Of a stretch of DNA of 64,000 nucleotides, positions 1-8,353 are shown one piece after another. The position numbers were made by a program, and so were the translations under genes. The number at the start of each line of letters is the position of its first letter. Within the stretch, counting starts at the first letter, position 1. The DNA is taken from positions 119,051 through 183,050 of the forward strand of contig NZ_JJML01000002.1 in NCBI RefSeq assembly GCF_000775285.1, in the 5' to 3' direction. The notes beneath the pieces are model-generated. The model searched no databases. It was not told where the DNA came from and saw only the letters and a list, made by a program, of their open reading frames with translations. Origin of the DNA: Neosynechococcus sphagnicola sy1. Its GTDB lineage: Bacteria; Cyanobacteriota; Cyanobacteriia; Neosynechococcales; Neosynechococcaceae.

Positions 1-319
1 CCCTGCAGACCTGTCGGTTGGCAAACGTTTGTTTGGGCAAAATTGCCAGACTTGCCATGTGGGTGGCACCACCCTGCCGAATCCACAGGTATCCTTGTCC
101 TTGGCAGATCTGCGGGGGGCGATGCCTGCCCGAGATCGCATTGATCCCTTGGTTGCCTATTTTCGTCAGCCCATGACCTATGACGGTAGGGAAGTCGCTG
201 ATTGGTGTCGTTCTGTGCCTGAAAGCTGGATGTCCCAGGCAGAAGTCGAAAATTTGGCGGCTTTTGTGCTGAAAGCTGCCCAGTCGGCTCCGGGGTGGGG
301 AACGGAAACCTTTGAGTGA
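1..319 (+). CDS. psbV2: Cytochrome c550-like protein PsbV2 (5' end cut by window edge)
   Basis: Periplasmic/lumenal c-type cytochrome related to the photosystem II extrinsic subunit PsbV. The frame is open from base 2, so the signal peptide and start lie outside the window. The haem site CQTCH is at the beginning, followed by the PsbV-like segments HVGGTT, LVAYFRQPMTYDG and a final WGTETFE. Where PsbV has its distal histidine region, this protein reads ADWCRSV, so a cysteine may be the sixth haem ligand, as known for PsbV2 in thermophilic cyanobacteria. It sits directly upstream of petJ, the same order (psbV2-petJ) known from Thermosynechococcus. Its physiological role is not settled; it could partly replace PsbV or act as a separate carrier. 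Confidence 0.85.
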   Translation, partial: PADLSVGKRLFGQNCQTCHVGGTTLPNPQVSLSLADLRGAMPARDRIDPLVAYFRQPMTYDGREVADWCRSVPESWMSQAEVENLAAFVLKAAQSAPGWGTETFE

Positions 320-366
320 TGAGCTACTGGCGCAGGAGGTAGGACTCCTGTCGCTGTTGGCTCCAG

Positions 367-393
367 CCTCAGAGCCTTGTCTCTGAGGGTTTT
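367..393 (+). terminator. Possible terminator after psbV2
   Basis: An 8-bp perfect stem (CCTCAGAG / CTCTGAGG) with a 6-nt loop is followed by GTTTTCTCCC. The T tract is short. A second small hairpin (CAGGAG / CTCCTG) lies just upstream at 335-352. The position between psbV2 and petJ suits a terminator or attenuator. Confidence 0.45.
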
Positions 394-499
394 CTCCCTA
401 AAATGTAGAAGGGAATGTGTTTTTGAGATGCATCCATTCAGCATCGGTATCTGAATGAGACCGTGTTACAAGTTGTTTGAAAGAGAGAGGAGAACGATT

Positions 500-832
500 T
501 TGAAAAGACTGCTTTCAGTGATCCTGTTGGCGATCGCTTTGGTGACCGTGGCCTTTGGCCGTCCTGCCTGGGCAGGTGATGAGGTTAGTGGCGCGAAGGT
601 GTTTAGTGCCAACTGTGCTGCTTGCCACATGGGCGGTAACAACGTGATTATGGCGAACAAAACCCTGAAGAAGGAAGCCCTAGAGAAGTATCAGATGAAC
701 TCTCTAGATGCCATCATGACTCAGGTCAAAAATGGTAAAAATGCGATGCCTGCCTTTGGCGGTCGTTTGACCGCCGCTCAAATTGAAGATGTAGCTGCCT
801 ATGTCTTGGGTCAATCGGGCAAAGGTTGGTAG
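500..832 (+). CDS. petJ: Cytochrome c6 (soluble electron carrier)
   Basis: Lumenal c-type cytochrome that carries electrons from cytochrome b6f to photosystem I, replacing plastocyanin when copper is short, and also feeds terminal oxidase. I place the start at TTG 500, because GAGGAGAAC lies at the right distance and the product then opens with a clean signal peptide ([14 protein letters not shown]... cleaved after PAWA). An ATG at 455 in frame would add a non-homologous N-terminus. The mature protein of about 86 residues has the haem motif CAACH, the distal methionine in [10 protein letters not shown] and a typical C-terminal helix ([11 protein letters not shown]). It follows psbV2 by 180 bp and may have its own promoter. 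Confidence 0.95.
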   Translation: MKRLLSVILLAIALVTVAFGRPAWAGDEVSGAKVFSANCAACHMGGNNVIMANKTLKKEALEKYQMNSLDAIMTQVKNGKNAMPAFGGRLTAAQIEDVAAYVLGQSGKGW

Positions 833-899
833 TTTGATCAAGGAACGGGTGGACAAATTCTGAGGAGACGACTGCTGGTTTTCTGAACTTTGCCAACCT

Positions 900-927
900 A
901 ACCCTCTCTGGTTTTCTGGGGAGGGTT
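900..927 (+). terminator. Weak hairpin downstream of petJ
   Basis: AACCCTC and GAGGGTT form a 7-bp stem around a 14-nt loop in the 126-bp gap after petJ. No real T tract follows, so this is only a possible terminator. Confidence 0.25.
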
Positions 928-958
928 CTGTCTTCAAACCATGGGAGTATGTTCTGCG

Positions 959-1267
959 ATGTATAACTCAGAGAGCTTTACTCAACTGACGTTTCACTAC
1001 GTCAACGGCGAAAAGGAAGCGTTTCAAGTTTATCTGCCCGAGGATGCCACAGAGGCTGACCTGAATGTCCAAGAACAGGTGCAGCGCTTTCTCGATCAAC
1101 GGTGGTGGATTTTCCATCTGCCAGATGAAACGGTTTGTATTCAGGCAGAAACGGTGCTGAAGGTGGACATCCGACCCGCAGTCCTAGCCTATCGAGATGG
1201 GATGGTGTTTCCGGATGCCCAACGGGTCAGTGCCCTCAATCGGATGCATTCTGTTCGGGTTGGATAA
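959..1267 (+). CDS. Conserved cyanobacterial hypothetical protein, about 102 aa
   Basis: I do not recognise a named domain. The product is small and soluble, with no signal peptide or membrane segment, and has a mixed alpha/beta pattern (LTFHYVNGEKEAF..., then a WWIFHLPDETVCIQ strand pair). ATG 959 is preferred over ATG 941 because GGGAG at 943-947 can serve as its ribosome binding site; the alternative adds six residues. It ends 4 bp before the DUF362 gene, so the two are probably co-transcribed. Confidence 0.7.
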   Translation: MYNSESFTQLTFHYVNGEKEAFQVYLPEDATEADLNVQEQVQRFLDQRWWIFHLPDETVCIQAETVLKVDIRPAVLAYRDGMVFPDAQRVSALNRMHSVRVG

Positions 1268-1271
1268 TCCT

Positions 1272-2235
1272 ATGACCTCTGCTGTGAGTTTGCTTCGTAC
1301 TCTTTCCTACGATCTGCCCCTGCTCCAAGCCAACCTGGAGCGACTGCTGGCACCCCTCGGCGGTATGGCTGCCTTTGTGAAGCCGGGAGATCGTGTACTA
1401 CTAAAACCCAACTTGCTCACCGGTGCCCGTCCGGGCAAGGAGTGTACAACTCGCCCCGAACTGGTTTACAGTGTAGCCCAGCTGGTACAGGCGGCGGGTG
1501 GTCAGCCGTTCCTCGGGGGATAGTCCTGCCTTTGGCAGTGCTCGGGGGGTGGCAGTGGCGAATGGCTATCAATCCCTGCTCACGGACTTAGGGTTACCCA
1601 TTGTTGACTTCCATGGTCACCGCTACCAAACCGCTAGTGAAACCCATAACCATCTGCTGCTGTGTAAGGAGGCGATGGAGGCGGATGTGGTGATCAACCT
1701 GCCGAAGCTGAAGTCCCATGTGCAACTCACCCTGACTCTGGGGGTGAAGAACTTATTTGGCTGTGTCCCTGGCAAAATGAAGGCCTGGTGGCATCTGGAA
1801 GCAGGCAAAGATAGCCAGCGCTTTGGAACGATGCTGGTGGAGACGGCGCGGGCGATCGCCCCAAATTTGACCATTCTGGATGGCATTATCGGCCATGAGG
1901 GCAATGGCCCCAGTGAGGGAGATCCTCGTCTTCTGGGAATTCTGGCAGCCTCTACCGATGTCTTTGCCCTGGATCGCACCATGGTCGAGATCCTTCAGGT
2001 CGATCCCTTGGTGGTGCCCACGGTGGCAGCGGCGCAGCGATTGGGTATCTGTCCCGATGGATCTGGGATTACCTTTCCCCTGCAGCATCCCCAAGAAATG
2101 CTAGTTTCCGATTGGCGCTTACCTGAGGAATTGGTGCCCATCGACTTTGGCATGCCCCGAATTTTGCGATCTACCTTCAAACACCTCTATATTCGCTGGA
2201 TCAAAGAACCCCTGAAAGCCTATGTGCTGAACTAA
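1272..2235 (+). CDS. DUF362 domain protein, frameshifted at 1515-1519
   Basis: DUF362 proteins are often iron-sulfur associated and of uncertain function. The N-terminal part runs from ATG 1272 (RVLLKPNLLTG, ARPGKECTTRPELV) and the remainder from about 1520 in another frame (DSPAFGSARG, DVVINLPKLKSH, GVKNLFGCVPGKMKAWWH). The two parts join if the G5 run at 1515-1519 is read as G4. The restored length of about 320 aa is normal for a DUF362 protein without a ferredoxin domain. No CxxCxxC cluster is visible. The frame break looks like a homopolymer error rather than decay, since both halves are well preserved. Confidence 0.75.
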
Positions 2236-2467
2236 ACCCAACTTCAGACGAAGCACAGGGTGCTGGAGGAGTCCAGAAGATCGGAGGCTGTTGAATGCTG
2301 GTTTCTGACTTATCAAGAATGTTTCCTGCCCAATCCGGTGTTACTTGCTGGACGCTACGATACAAAAATATGGTTAAGAAGCTTGTGGGCGATCGCTCCC
2401 TGACTGGAGGTCGAGACTATGGTAAAAGTACCATCCAGTTGTGGGATGACTATCCATCCTCGCCGCT

Positions 2468-2626
2468 ATGCTACACACCTTGTCTCGCCTGCCCCATCGT
2501 TTCACAAATGCCCAACTGATTGCAGCAATTTTGCTGAATCTGTTCATAATTCTCTGCTGTTTCATGGCCTTTGAAACCGCCTACCGGATTGAGCGTGGCC
2601 CTCAAGTGGTATCCTTCAGTTCTTGA
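2468..2626 (+). CDS. Possible small single-pass membrane protein, 52 aa
   Basis: A short open frame, with an in-frame stop just upstream at 2447-2449, encodes 52 residues: a basic N-terminus (LSRLPHRF), one hydrophobic helix (LIAAILLNLFIILCCFMAF) and a short polar tail. The topology resembles small thylakoid subunits, but I do not recognise the sequence and no strong ribosome binding site is seen. The rest of the gap (2236-2467) shows only a HIP1 site near 2391. Treat as a candidate. Confidence 0.4.
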   Translation: MLHTLSRLPHRFTNAQLIAAILLNLFIILCCFMAFETAYRIERGPQVVSFSS

Positions 2627-2649
2627 TGCTGCATCCTAGGGATATGACC

Positions 2650-2919
2650 ATGCCCAAATATGTTTTATGGGGAACCTACTGTGACAATGTGTTGGAGCGG
2701 CGGGCTCCCTATCGTCAAGCCCATCTGGAGGGCTTGGCCGCCCAGAAGTCGGCGGGGGTTTTGTTGACCATTGGGCCAACCCAGGATTTACGCCTCGTGT
2801 TTGGCCTCTATGAAGCTGCCGATGCAGACACTGTGCGGCAGTTAATTGAAGCGGATCCCTACTGGCAACATGGCATCTGGACAGATTATCAAGTCCACGA
2901 ATGGATTCAAGCCCTTTAA
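2650..2919 (+). CDS. YciI-like protein (YCII domain)
   Basis: Small ferredoxin-fold protein of about 90 aa related to YciI and to dehydrochlorinase-like enzymes; substrate unknown. Typical features are the opening strand MPKYVLWGTYCD, RAPYRQAHLEGL with the family's conserved histidine, GVLLTIGPT and the closing DPYWQHGIWTDYQVHEW. ATG 2650 matches the usual family start (MPKYV); in-frame ATG 2644 is also possible. The 3' end overlaps the next gene by 19 bp, suggesting translational coupling. Confidence 0.8.
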   Translation: MPKYVLWGTYCDNVLERRAPYRQAHLEGLAAQKSAGVLLTIGPTQDLRLVFGLYEAADADTVRQLIEADPYWQHGIWTDYQVHEWIQAL

Positions 2920-3479
2920 GGGTTGTGCTCTGCCCTGGGTTTCATCCCCCTGAACTCACTGATCAGTTTTGGCAGGGTCTGGCCGAGCAAGTCTCAGATA
3001 TGGCGATCCTGCCACCGCTGTGTTTCCCTGCCCCAGACTATCCGGCGTACTCTCCGCTTCATATTCTGGCGTTTTTACACCACCATCTGCCAATTGCTGC
3101 TACTGCGCCCCCCTTGGTGTTTATTGGCTTCAGTGCTGGTGTGGTCGGGGCGATCGCCGCTGCGAATATTTGGCAGTATCAGGGAACGGTGCGCGCCCTG
3201 TTTGCCCTCGATGGCTGGGGGGTACCTCTGGCCGCTCCGTTTCCCATCCATCGACTGAGTCATGATGCCTTTACCCACTGGAGTTCGGTCTTACTAGGGG
3301 GAGGAGATCCTAGTTTTTATGCCGATCCTGCTGTCCCCCATCTGGATTTATGGCGATCGCCCCAAACCACCATCGGTTGGTGGATCTCCCGGTCAGGAGA
3401 TCGGGGAGCGACGACTGCTGCCCAGTTCCTCGGTCAATGGCTGCGCCAGTATGGGAATCAGGCGCAGCCAGCCCCGTAG
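2901..3479 (+). CDS. Alpha/beta-hydrolase-fold protein, cyanobacterial
   Basis: A 192-aa protein with an early strand (LRVVLCPGFHP) and the nucleophile-elbow motif GFSAG at about residue 77-81, pointing to an alpha/beta-hydrolase fold (Gly-x-Ser-x-Gly). A DGWG motif follows in the next strand and a histidine lies in IHRLSHDAF. No substrate can be read from the sequence. It overlaps the YciI-like gene by 19 bp and is probably translated from the same mRNA. Confidence 0.65.
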   Translation: MDSSPLRVVLCPGFHPPELTDQFWQGLAEQVSDMAILPPLCFPAPDYPAYSPLHILAFLHHHLPIAATAPPLVFIGFSAGVVGAIAAANIWQYQGTVRALFALDGWGVPLAAPFPIHRLSHDAFTHWSSVLLGGGDPSFYADPAVPHLDLWRSPQTTIGWWISRSGDRGATTAAQFLGQWLRQYGNQAQPAP

Positions 3480-3565
3480 GCCGACACCTAAAAATGGCGG
3501 GGGACTAGCGCGACGGCCCCACCGCAACGGACACTGGGGAACAGTGGCACTGTCCTGGGATGTTT

Positions 3566-4813
3566 ATGCTACCTACCCAACCCCCTCCCCGTGGGTTTAC
3601 GACCCTCTTCAAGAATCACCCCTTCATGATGCTGTGGAGCGGACAGATTTTGTCCCAGGTGGCCGATAAGGTATTCCTTGTCCTACTGATCACCCTGATG
3701 GTGGACTATCGACCCCCCCCATGCCCTGGAAAATTCCATGAGTTCAGCGGTGATGGTCGCCAATACCCTGCCGGCAAGTTTTTCTGGGTTCAGCAGCGGG
3801 CATCTTTGTGGATCGCCACTCCAAGAAACACATTCTCACCGTGTGTAATCTATTACGTGGACTCTTGACCCTCACCATTCCCCTGCTGCCAAAGGAGTTT
3901 ATTGGCCTGCTGGCGATCGCCTTTTTGGTCTCGATGCTGACCCAGTTTTTTGCTCCTGCCGAGCAGTCGGCCATTCCCCTACTAGTGGAAGCACCCGGAT
4001 TAATGTCAGCTAACGCGCTATTCACCACAACAATCATCGGCTCCCTAATTGTCGGGTTTGCCATTGGCGAACCTCTGCTGAGTTGGGCGCGATCTACCCT
4101 TGGTGACTTTGGCCAGGAGTTGCTGGTGGGGGGGTCTGTATCTCACCGCTGCTGGAATTTTGCAGGGAATTCCCATTGGAGAGGATCGTCCCTCACTCCT
4201 GCACCGGATCGATCCCTGGAGTGATTTCAAAGCCGGACTCCACTACCTAAGACACGATCGCCGCATCAGCAGTGCCCTGATGCAACTTACCCTTCTCTAT
4301 TCGGTATTTGCAGCTCTCATGGTGCTCGCAATTAACTTGGTGCAGGTTTTGGGTCTGAAGTCGAACCAGTTTGGGTTTCTCTTGGCTGCGGCGGGGGTGG
4401 GTATGGTCTTGGGAGCTGGCTTGCTCGGGCAATGGGGCGATCGCTATTCCCGTCAACCCCTCCCCCTTCTAGGCTTTCTGATTATGGGTTTGGCGTTGGC
4501 TGTCTTCACCCTGGTACATCATTTAGCCATCGGTCTGGGCTTGAGTGTGCTTTTGGGAATCGGAGCCGCCATGATTGGGGTGCCGATGCAAACACTAATC
4601 CAAAAACAAACCCCAGAATCAATGCGGGGCAAGGTATTTGGCTTTCAAAATAATCTGGTGAATATTGCCCTGAGTGTACCGCTGGCGATCGCAGGCCCCC
4701 TCACCGACTGGCTCGGTCTACGGGGTGTCCTCCTGGGGATGAGCCTGCTGGTCATGGTGGGGGGAGGCTGGGCTTGGCAACGGGGGAACCCGATGTTCCA
4801 GGATGCGATCTGA
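3566..4813 (+). CDS. MFS transporter (EntS-like family), three frameshifts
   Basis: Inner-membrane major facilitator with about 12 predicted helices, of the MFS_3/enterobactin-exporter-like type; cargo unknown. The N-terminal part reads FMMLWSGQILSQVADKVF, the A-loop motif reads GIFVDRHSKKH, and the C-terminal half (LLYSVFAALMVLAINLV..., LGAGLLGQWGDRYSRQ) is intact. The frame changes at C8 3713-3720, T5 3779-3783 and G7 4128-4134. Each is resolved by removing one base, giving about 415 aa, a normal length. Three hits in one gene could also mean a decaying gene, but the conserved residues between them argue for sequencing error. Confidence 0.75.
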
Positions 4814-5143
4814 GCCCACCTAGAGGGCGAGTCATTTCAGGGAACCTTGACATTGAATTCCCTCTTTGCCGCCTCTCTGAATTGCCCATGGCATTCCCTC
4901 CCATGGAGACATGTTATTCCAGGATCACAAGATCTGGAAAACTGCTGATTTTACTGCAAAATCCCTAGGGGGATTGAATTATAATGTGGGTCTATGGTGC
5001 AGTAGGATACAAAAAACGGTTCTAAGTATCCGATGTAAGGTTTTACAACGCTGCTCAATCTCTGCATAGATTTTTTTAATTTAAATTCCACCAACACATT
5101 CAACCACACGTACAAACGCATCTCTGTTGAGGCTGTCAGCACT
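4814..5143 (+). promoter_or_regulatory. Leader region of ilvB with possible -10 box
   Basis: This 330-bp gap holds no convincing gene. A TATAAT hexamer lies at 4980-4985, but I see no good -35 box at the usual spacing, and the CCCTAGGG palindrome at 4963-4970 is just upstream. If it is the promoter, ilvB has an untranslated leader of about 150 nt. Confidence 0.3.
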
Positions 5144-7043
5144 ATGAAGCGAATGAAGGTTCAGGACTTGGAGTATGTGGGTACAGGCCGAGTTTCCCTT
5201 AATGTACCTCCTGATGCTCCGGTAACGGTTTTCAAAGGAGTCTCAGGAGCCTTTGCCCTCATTGATAGTCTGCGGCGGCACGGTGTCAAACACATCTTTG
5301 GCTATCCTGGCGGTGCGATTCTGCCGATCTATGATGAGTTGTATCGAGCGGAAGCGGCGGGGGGAATTCACCATATCCTGGTGCGCCATGAACAGGGGGG
5401 CAGCCCATGCCGCCGATGGCTATGCCCGTGCGACGGGAGAAGTGGGTGTCTGCTTTGCAACCTCTGGCCCAGGAGCCACCAACTTAGTCACGGGGATCGC
5501 GACGGCACACATGGACTCGATCCCAATGGTGGTGGTCACCGGCCAAGTCAGTCTCGCGGCCATTGGTACCGATGCCTTCCAAGAAACCGACATTTATGGC
5601 ATTACCCTGCCCATTGTCAAGCATTCCTATGTGGTACGTGACCCCAAGGACATGGGGCGGATTGTGGCGGAAGCATTCCATATTGCCAGTACGGGGCGAC
5701 CCGGCCCTGTTTTAATCGATGTCCCCAAGGACGTGGGTCTGAAGACCTTTGACTATACGCCGGTAGAACCCGGTAGCGTCAAACTTCCTGGCTATCGTCC
5801 CACGGTTAAGGGAAATTCCCGTCAGGTGCCCCAAGCCCTTGCCCTGATCCGTCAGGCTCGACGACCTCTGCTGTACGTCGGGGGAGGAGCGATCACCGCC
5901 ACTGCCCATGGCGAGATTCAACAGTTGGCTGAATACTTCCAAATTCCGGTGACCACCACCCTGATGGGGAAGGGAGCCTTTGACGAAAGCCATCCTCTTT
6001 CCCTGGGGATGTTGGGAATGCACGGCACCGCCTATGCCAATTTTGCCGTCAGTGAGTGTGACTTGCTGATTGCGGTGGGGGCTCGTTTTGATGACCGAGT
6101 GACCGGGAAACTGGCTGAATTTGCCTCTCGGGCGCAGGTGATCCACATTGATATTGATCCAGCAGAAGTAGGCAAAAATCGCGGACCTCAGGTGCCGATC
6201 GTCGGAGATGTGCGATCGGTTTTAATCGAGATTATGCGCCGGATTCAGGAAGAGCAAATCCCTGCTGAGTCAGGTCTCACCCAAGCCTGGTTGCAGCAAA
6301 TTCAGTCTTGGCGACAGGACTATCCCCTGGTGATACCTACCTATGCAGACAGTCTCGCTCCTCAACAAGTGATTGTGGAGGTGGGTCGTCAAGCTCCCCA
6401 TGCCTTCTATACCACCGATGTCGGTCAGCATCAGATGTGGGCGGCTCAGTTTTTGAAGACAGGGCCGCGCCGCTGGATTTCCAGTGCAGGACTGGGAACC
6501 ATGGGCTATGGACTTCCGGCTGCCATGGGAGCCAAGATGGCTCTACCCGATGAAACGGTCATTTGCATCAGTGGCGATGCCAGCTTCCAAATGAATTTTC
6601 AGGAATTGGCAACCCTGGCACAGTACGGAATTCATGTCAAAACGGTAATTATCAATAATGGCTGGCAGGGGATGGTGCGCCAGTGGCAGGAAGCCTTCTA
6701 TGGGGAGCGCTACTCTTCCTCCAATATGGAAGTTGGCATGCCTGATTTTGTCTTACTTGCTCAGGCGTTTGGGATCAAGGGCATGCTGCTCCAGGAGCCA
6801 TCTCAACTACCAACCGTGATTGCTGAAATGCTCGCCCACGATGGCCCTGTATTAGTGGATGCTCGGGTGCGCCGGAACGAAAATTGCTACCCCATGGTGG
6901 CACCCGGCAAGAGTAATGCCCAAATGGTCGGGTTACCTGAGCAGCGGCAACCAGCAGCTGCTATCCCCATGACTTGTCATCACTGTGGTACTAAAAACCC
7001 CGTCAATCATCACTTCTGTCCCGCCTGTGGCACCAAGCTCTAG
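5144..7043 (+). CDS. ilvB: Acetolactate synthase large subunit, frameshift at 5395-5400, zinc-ribbon tail
   Basis: ThDP- and FAD-dependent enzyme that condenses two pyruvates (or pyruvate and 2-oxobutyrate) in valine, leucine and isoleucine synthesis. Visible features are [14 protein letters not shown], the catalytic glutamate in [22 protein letters not shown], and the ThDP site [12 protein letters not shown]...INN. After HEQG the frame shifts; reading the G6 run at 5395-5400 as G5 restores [15 protein letters not shown]. The restored protein is about 632 aa. The last ~25 residues form a zinc ribbon (CHHCG...CPACGTKL), which is beyond the normal bacterial enzyme. The small subunit ilvN is not in the window. 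Being essential for prototrophy, the gene is probably intact in the cell. Confidence 0.92.
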
Positions 7044-7158
7044 ACCTTGAGCCTCACTGCGTCGGCATTTCCTTGAATAGATCGGTGCCATTCTCAGCCT
7101 TGTGAACAACTTAGGACTCAAGGCATTTGTTGCAATCGCCTGGAACTCAGGTTCACCT

Positions 7159-7320
7159 AAGAGATGTAAAAGTTGCGGAGCGCTAAAATGCCGTAAGCGG
7201 ACGGGGAATCTGAAGAGATGTAAAAGTTGCGGAGCGCTAAAATGCCGTAAGCGGACGGGGAATCTGAAGAGATGTAAAAGTTGCGGAGCGCTAAAATGCC
7301 GTAAGCGGACGGGGAATCTG
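7159..7320. repeat. Tandem repeat, 3 x 54 bp
   Basis: Three consecutive, apparently identical 54-bp units start at 7159, 7213 and 7267 (each opening AAGAGATGTAAAAGTTGCGG). The period is a multiple of three, so frames stay open on both strands, but no ribosome binding site or recognisable protein supports coding. The whole gap 7044-7541 holds this array and the palindromes that follow. Confidence 0.9.
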
Positions 7321-7338
7321 ACCCCTGCGAGATTGAAA

Positions 7339-7366
7339 TTATTCCCAAGCCGGAGCTTGGGAATAA
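7339..7366. repeat. Palindromic element 1
   Basis: A perfect 12-bp inverted repeat (TTATTCCCAAGC / GCTTGGGAATAA) around the tetraloop CGGA. It is the first of three palindromes in 110 bp that share a GGAGC core. Confidence 0.8.
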
Positions 7367-7375
7367 CTGACGAGA

Positions 7376-7409
7376 CTCCTGCTTCTTCTGCGCTGACTCG
7401 AAGCAGGAG
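7376..7409. repeat. Palindromic element 2
   Basis: A 10-bp inverted repeat (CTCCTGCTTC / GAAGCAGGAG) with a 14-nt loop, between two related hairpins. Seen directly in the sequence. Confidence 0.7.
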
Positions 7410-7423
7410 CTTCTCAATCGGCA

Positions 7424-7445
7424 TTACCAGGCAGGAGCCTGGTAA
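7424..7445. repeat. Palindromic element 3
   Basis: A perfect 9-bp inverted repeat (TTACCAGGC / GCCTGGTAA) around AGGA. Sequences of this 'accaggc-agga-gcctggt' form are scattered widely in cyanobacterial genomes. It lies 3' of the Gly-rich gene and could end transcription from either side. Confidence 0.75.
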
Positions 7446-7541
7446 CGAGGGAACGGCTGAATTCGTCAGGGTTTCACCTTCTGCCCTTAGCCCCTTGGAG
7501 GGTTTGGGGATATGCCTTCTGCCCTCTGCCTTCCTAATCAG

Positions 7542-8225
7542 TTAGGGAGCGGCCACGACGCGGTAGTAAACTCCATTGGCTCCATAGGCTGGACTGAACC
7601 AGGTGCCGTTGTAGACGTAGTAGGTGGCTCCATTCACCGTCTTAACCACCGCCCCAGCGGGTACGGTTGGGTAAATCGCATCCATGGCGTAAGCCGTTGC
7701 CCCAGCGCCTGCGGTATAACCTGCCGTGTAAGCGTTAGCGGTATTTGCACTGATGGCTGCCCCTGCCATTGCCGCTCCGGCACCATACCACCCGGCGCAG
7801 TTGTAGCAGCCTGTGGAATAGGAGTTCACTACGGCAGGGGGATGGTACGCCCCGTAGTAGGTACCCCCGTAGTAATGGTCAGCCCCACCGTAGGCCGTGG
7901 TTCCGTAAGGAGTCGTGGCATGCCAGGAGCCATCGCCACCGGAGGCCGTGCCACCCCGATAGCCCGTCCCACTCCAGGAACCATCGCCACCCGACGCTGT
8001 TCCGCCCCGATAGCCTGTACCGCTCCAGGAGCCATCGCCCCCAGAGGCAGACCCGCCCCTCGCTCCACTGGCACTCCAGGAGCCATCGCCCCCAGAGGCA
8101 GACCCGCCCCTCGCTCCACTGGCACTCCAACCGCCCCCACCGCCACCGTGGAAGTAGGCCAGGGCAGGACTGGAATAAGCCACCATCACCAAAAGACTGG
8201 CAAAACCGATCGCAACTTTTTTCAT
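7542..8225 (-). CDS. Secreted Gly-rich repeat protein (cassette 1, second gene)
   Basis: A 227-aa exported protein of unknown function. Residues 1-23 are a signal peptide (MKKVAIGFASLLVMVAYSSPALA). A Gly run follows, then four 17-residue repeats (residues 33-100) of the type WSASGARGGSASGGDGS / WSGTGYRGGTASGGDGS. The C-terminal part has a hydrophobic Ala/Gly stretch with two cysteines (CYNC) and ends in an aromatic-rich strand region (VKTVNGATYYVYNGTWF, GVYYRVVAAP) like the DUF6515-type tails of other exported repeat proteins. It follows a DUF2092 gene in the same direction, as does the unrelated-in-repeat but similar-in-plan gene at 12401-13195. A cell-surface or periplasmic structural role is an inference. 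Confidence 0.75.
   Translation of the reverse strand: MKKVAIGFASLLVMVAYSSPALAYFHGGGGGGWSASGARGGSASGGDGSWSASGARGGSASGGDGSWSGTGYRGGTASGGDGSWSGTGYRGGTASGGDGSWHATTPYGTTAYGGADHYYGGTYYGAYHPPAVVNSYSTGCYNCAGWYGAGAAMAGAAISANTANAYTAGYTAGAGATAYAMDAIYPTVPAGAVVKTVNGATYYVYNGTWFSPAYGANGVYYRVVAAP
7926..8129 (-). repeat. Coding tandem repeat, 4 x 51 bp
   Basis: Four 51-bp units encode the 17-residue repeats of the Gly-rich protein. Units 1 and 2 encode identical peptides, as do units 3 and 4, while the two pairs differ. This indicates separate recent duplications. Confidence 0.9.
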
Positions 8226-8299
8226 GATCTGTATACCTCAATGGAACTAAAGTCTGCCTCTGCCTCTAAAGAATGAGAACTCAACAATGTCGGCTTTCG

Positions 8300-8330
8300 T
8301 AGGTTGGGTTTCGTTCCTCAACCCAACCTA
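8300..8330. repeat. Inverted repeat between the two cassette-1 genes
   Basis: Perfect 11-bp arms (TAGGTTGGGTT / AACCCAACCTA) flank the 9-nt loop TCGTTCCTC. This 'ttgggttt-cgttcctc-aacccaa' hairpin is a dispersed repeat that I recognise from many cyanobacterial genomes. Here it lies in the gap between the DUF2092 gene and the Gly-rich gene and may modulate read-through. Confidence 0.8.
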
Positions 8331-8353
8331 ACCAAGTTATTTAATTCATGATC

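Noticed and set aside
2295..2519. Plus-strand 74-codon frame
   Set aside because: Composition is unlike a protein, no ribosome binding site, and it overlaps the better small membrane frame.
3713..4134. Programmed ribosomal frameshifting in the MFS gene
   Set aside because: Three shifts at plain homopolymers without slippery-site structure, and the same pattern in many unrelated genes, fit sequencing error better.
7159..7320. CRISPR-like array
   Set aside because: Units are directly adjacent with no variable spacers, and there are no cas genes nearby.
7512..8276. Plus-strand 254-codon frame opposite the Gly-rich gene
   Set aside because: It is a shadow of the repetitive GC-rich minus-strand gene, which has a signal peptide and coherent repeats.
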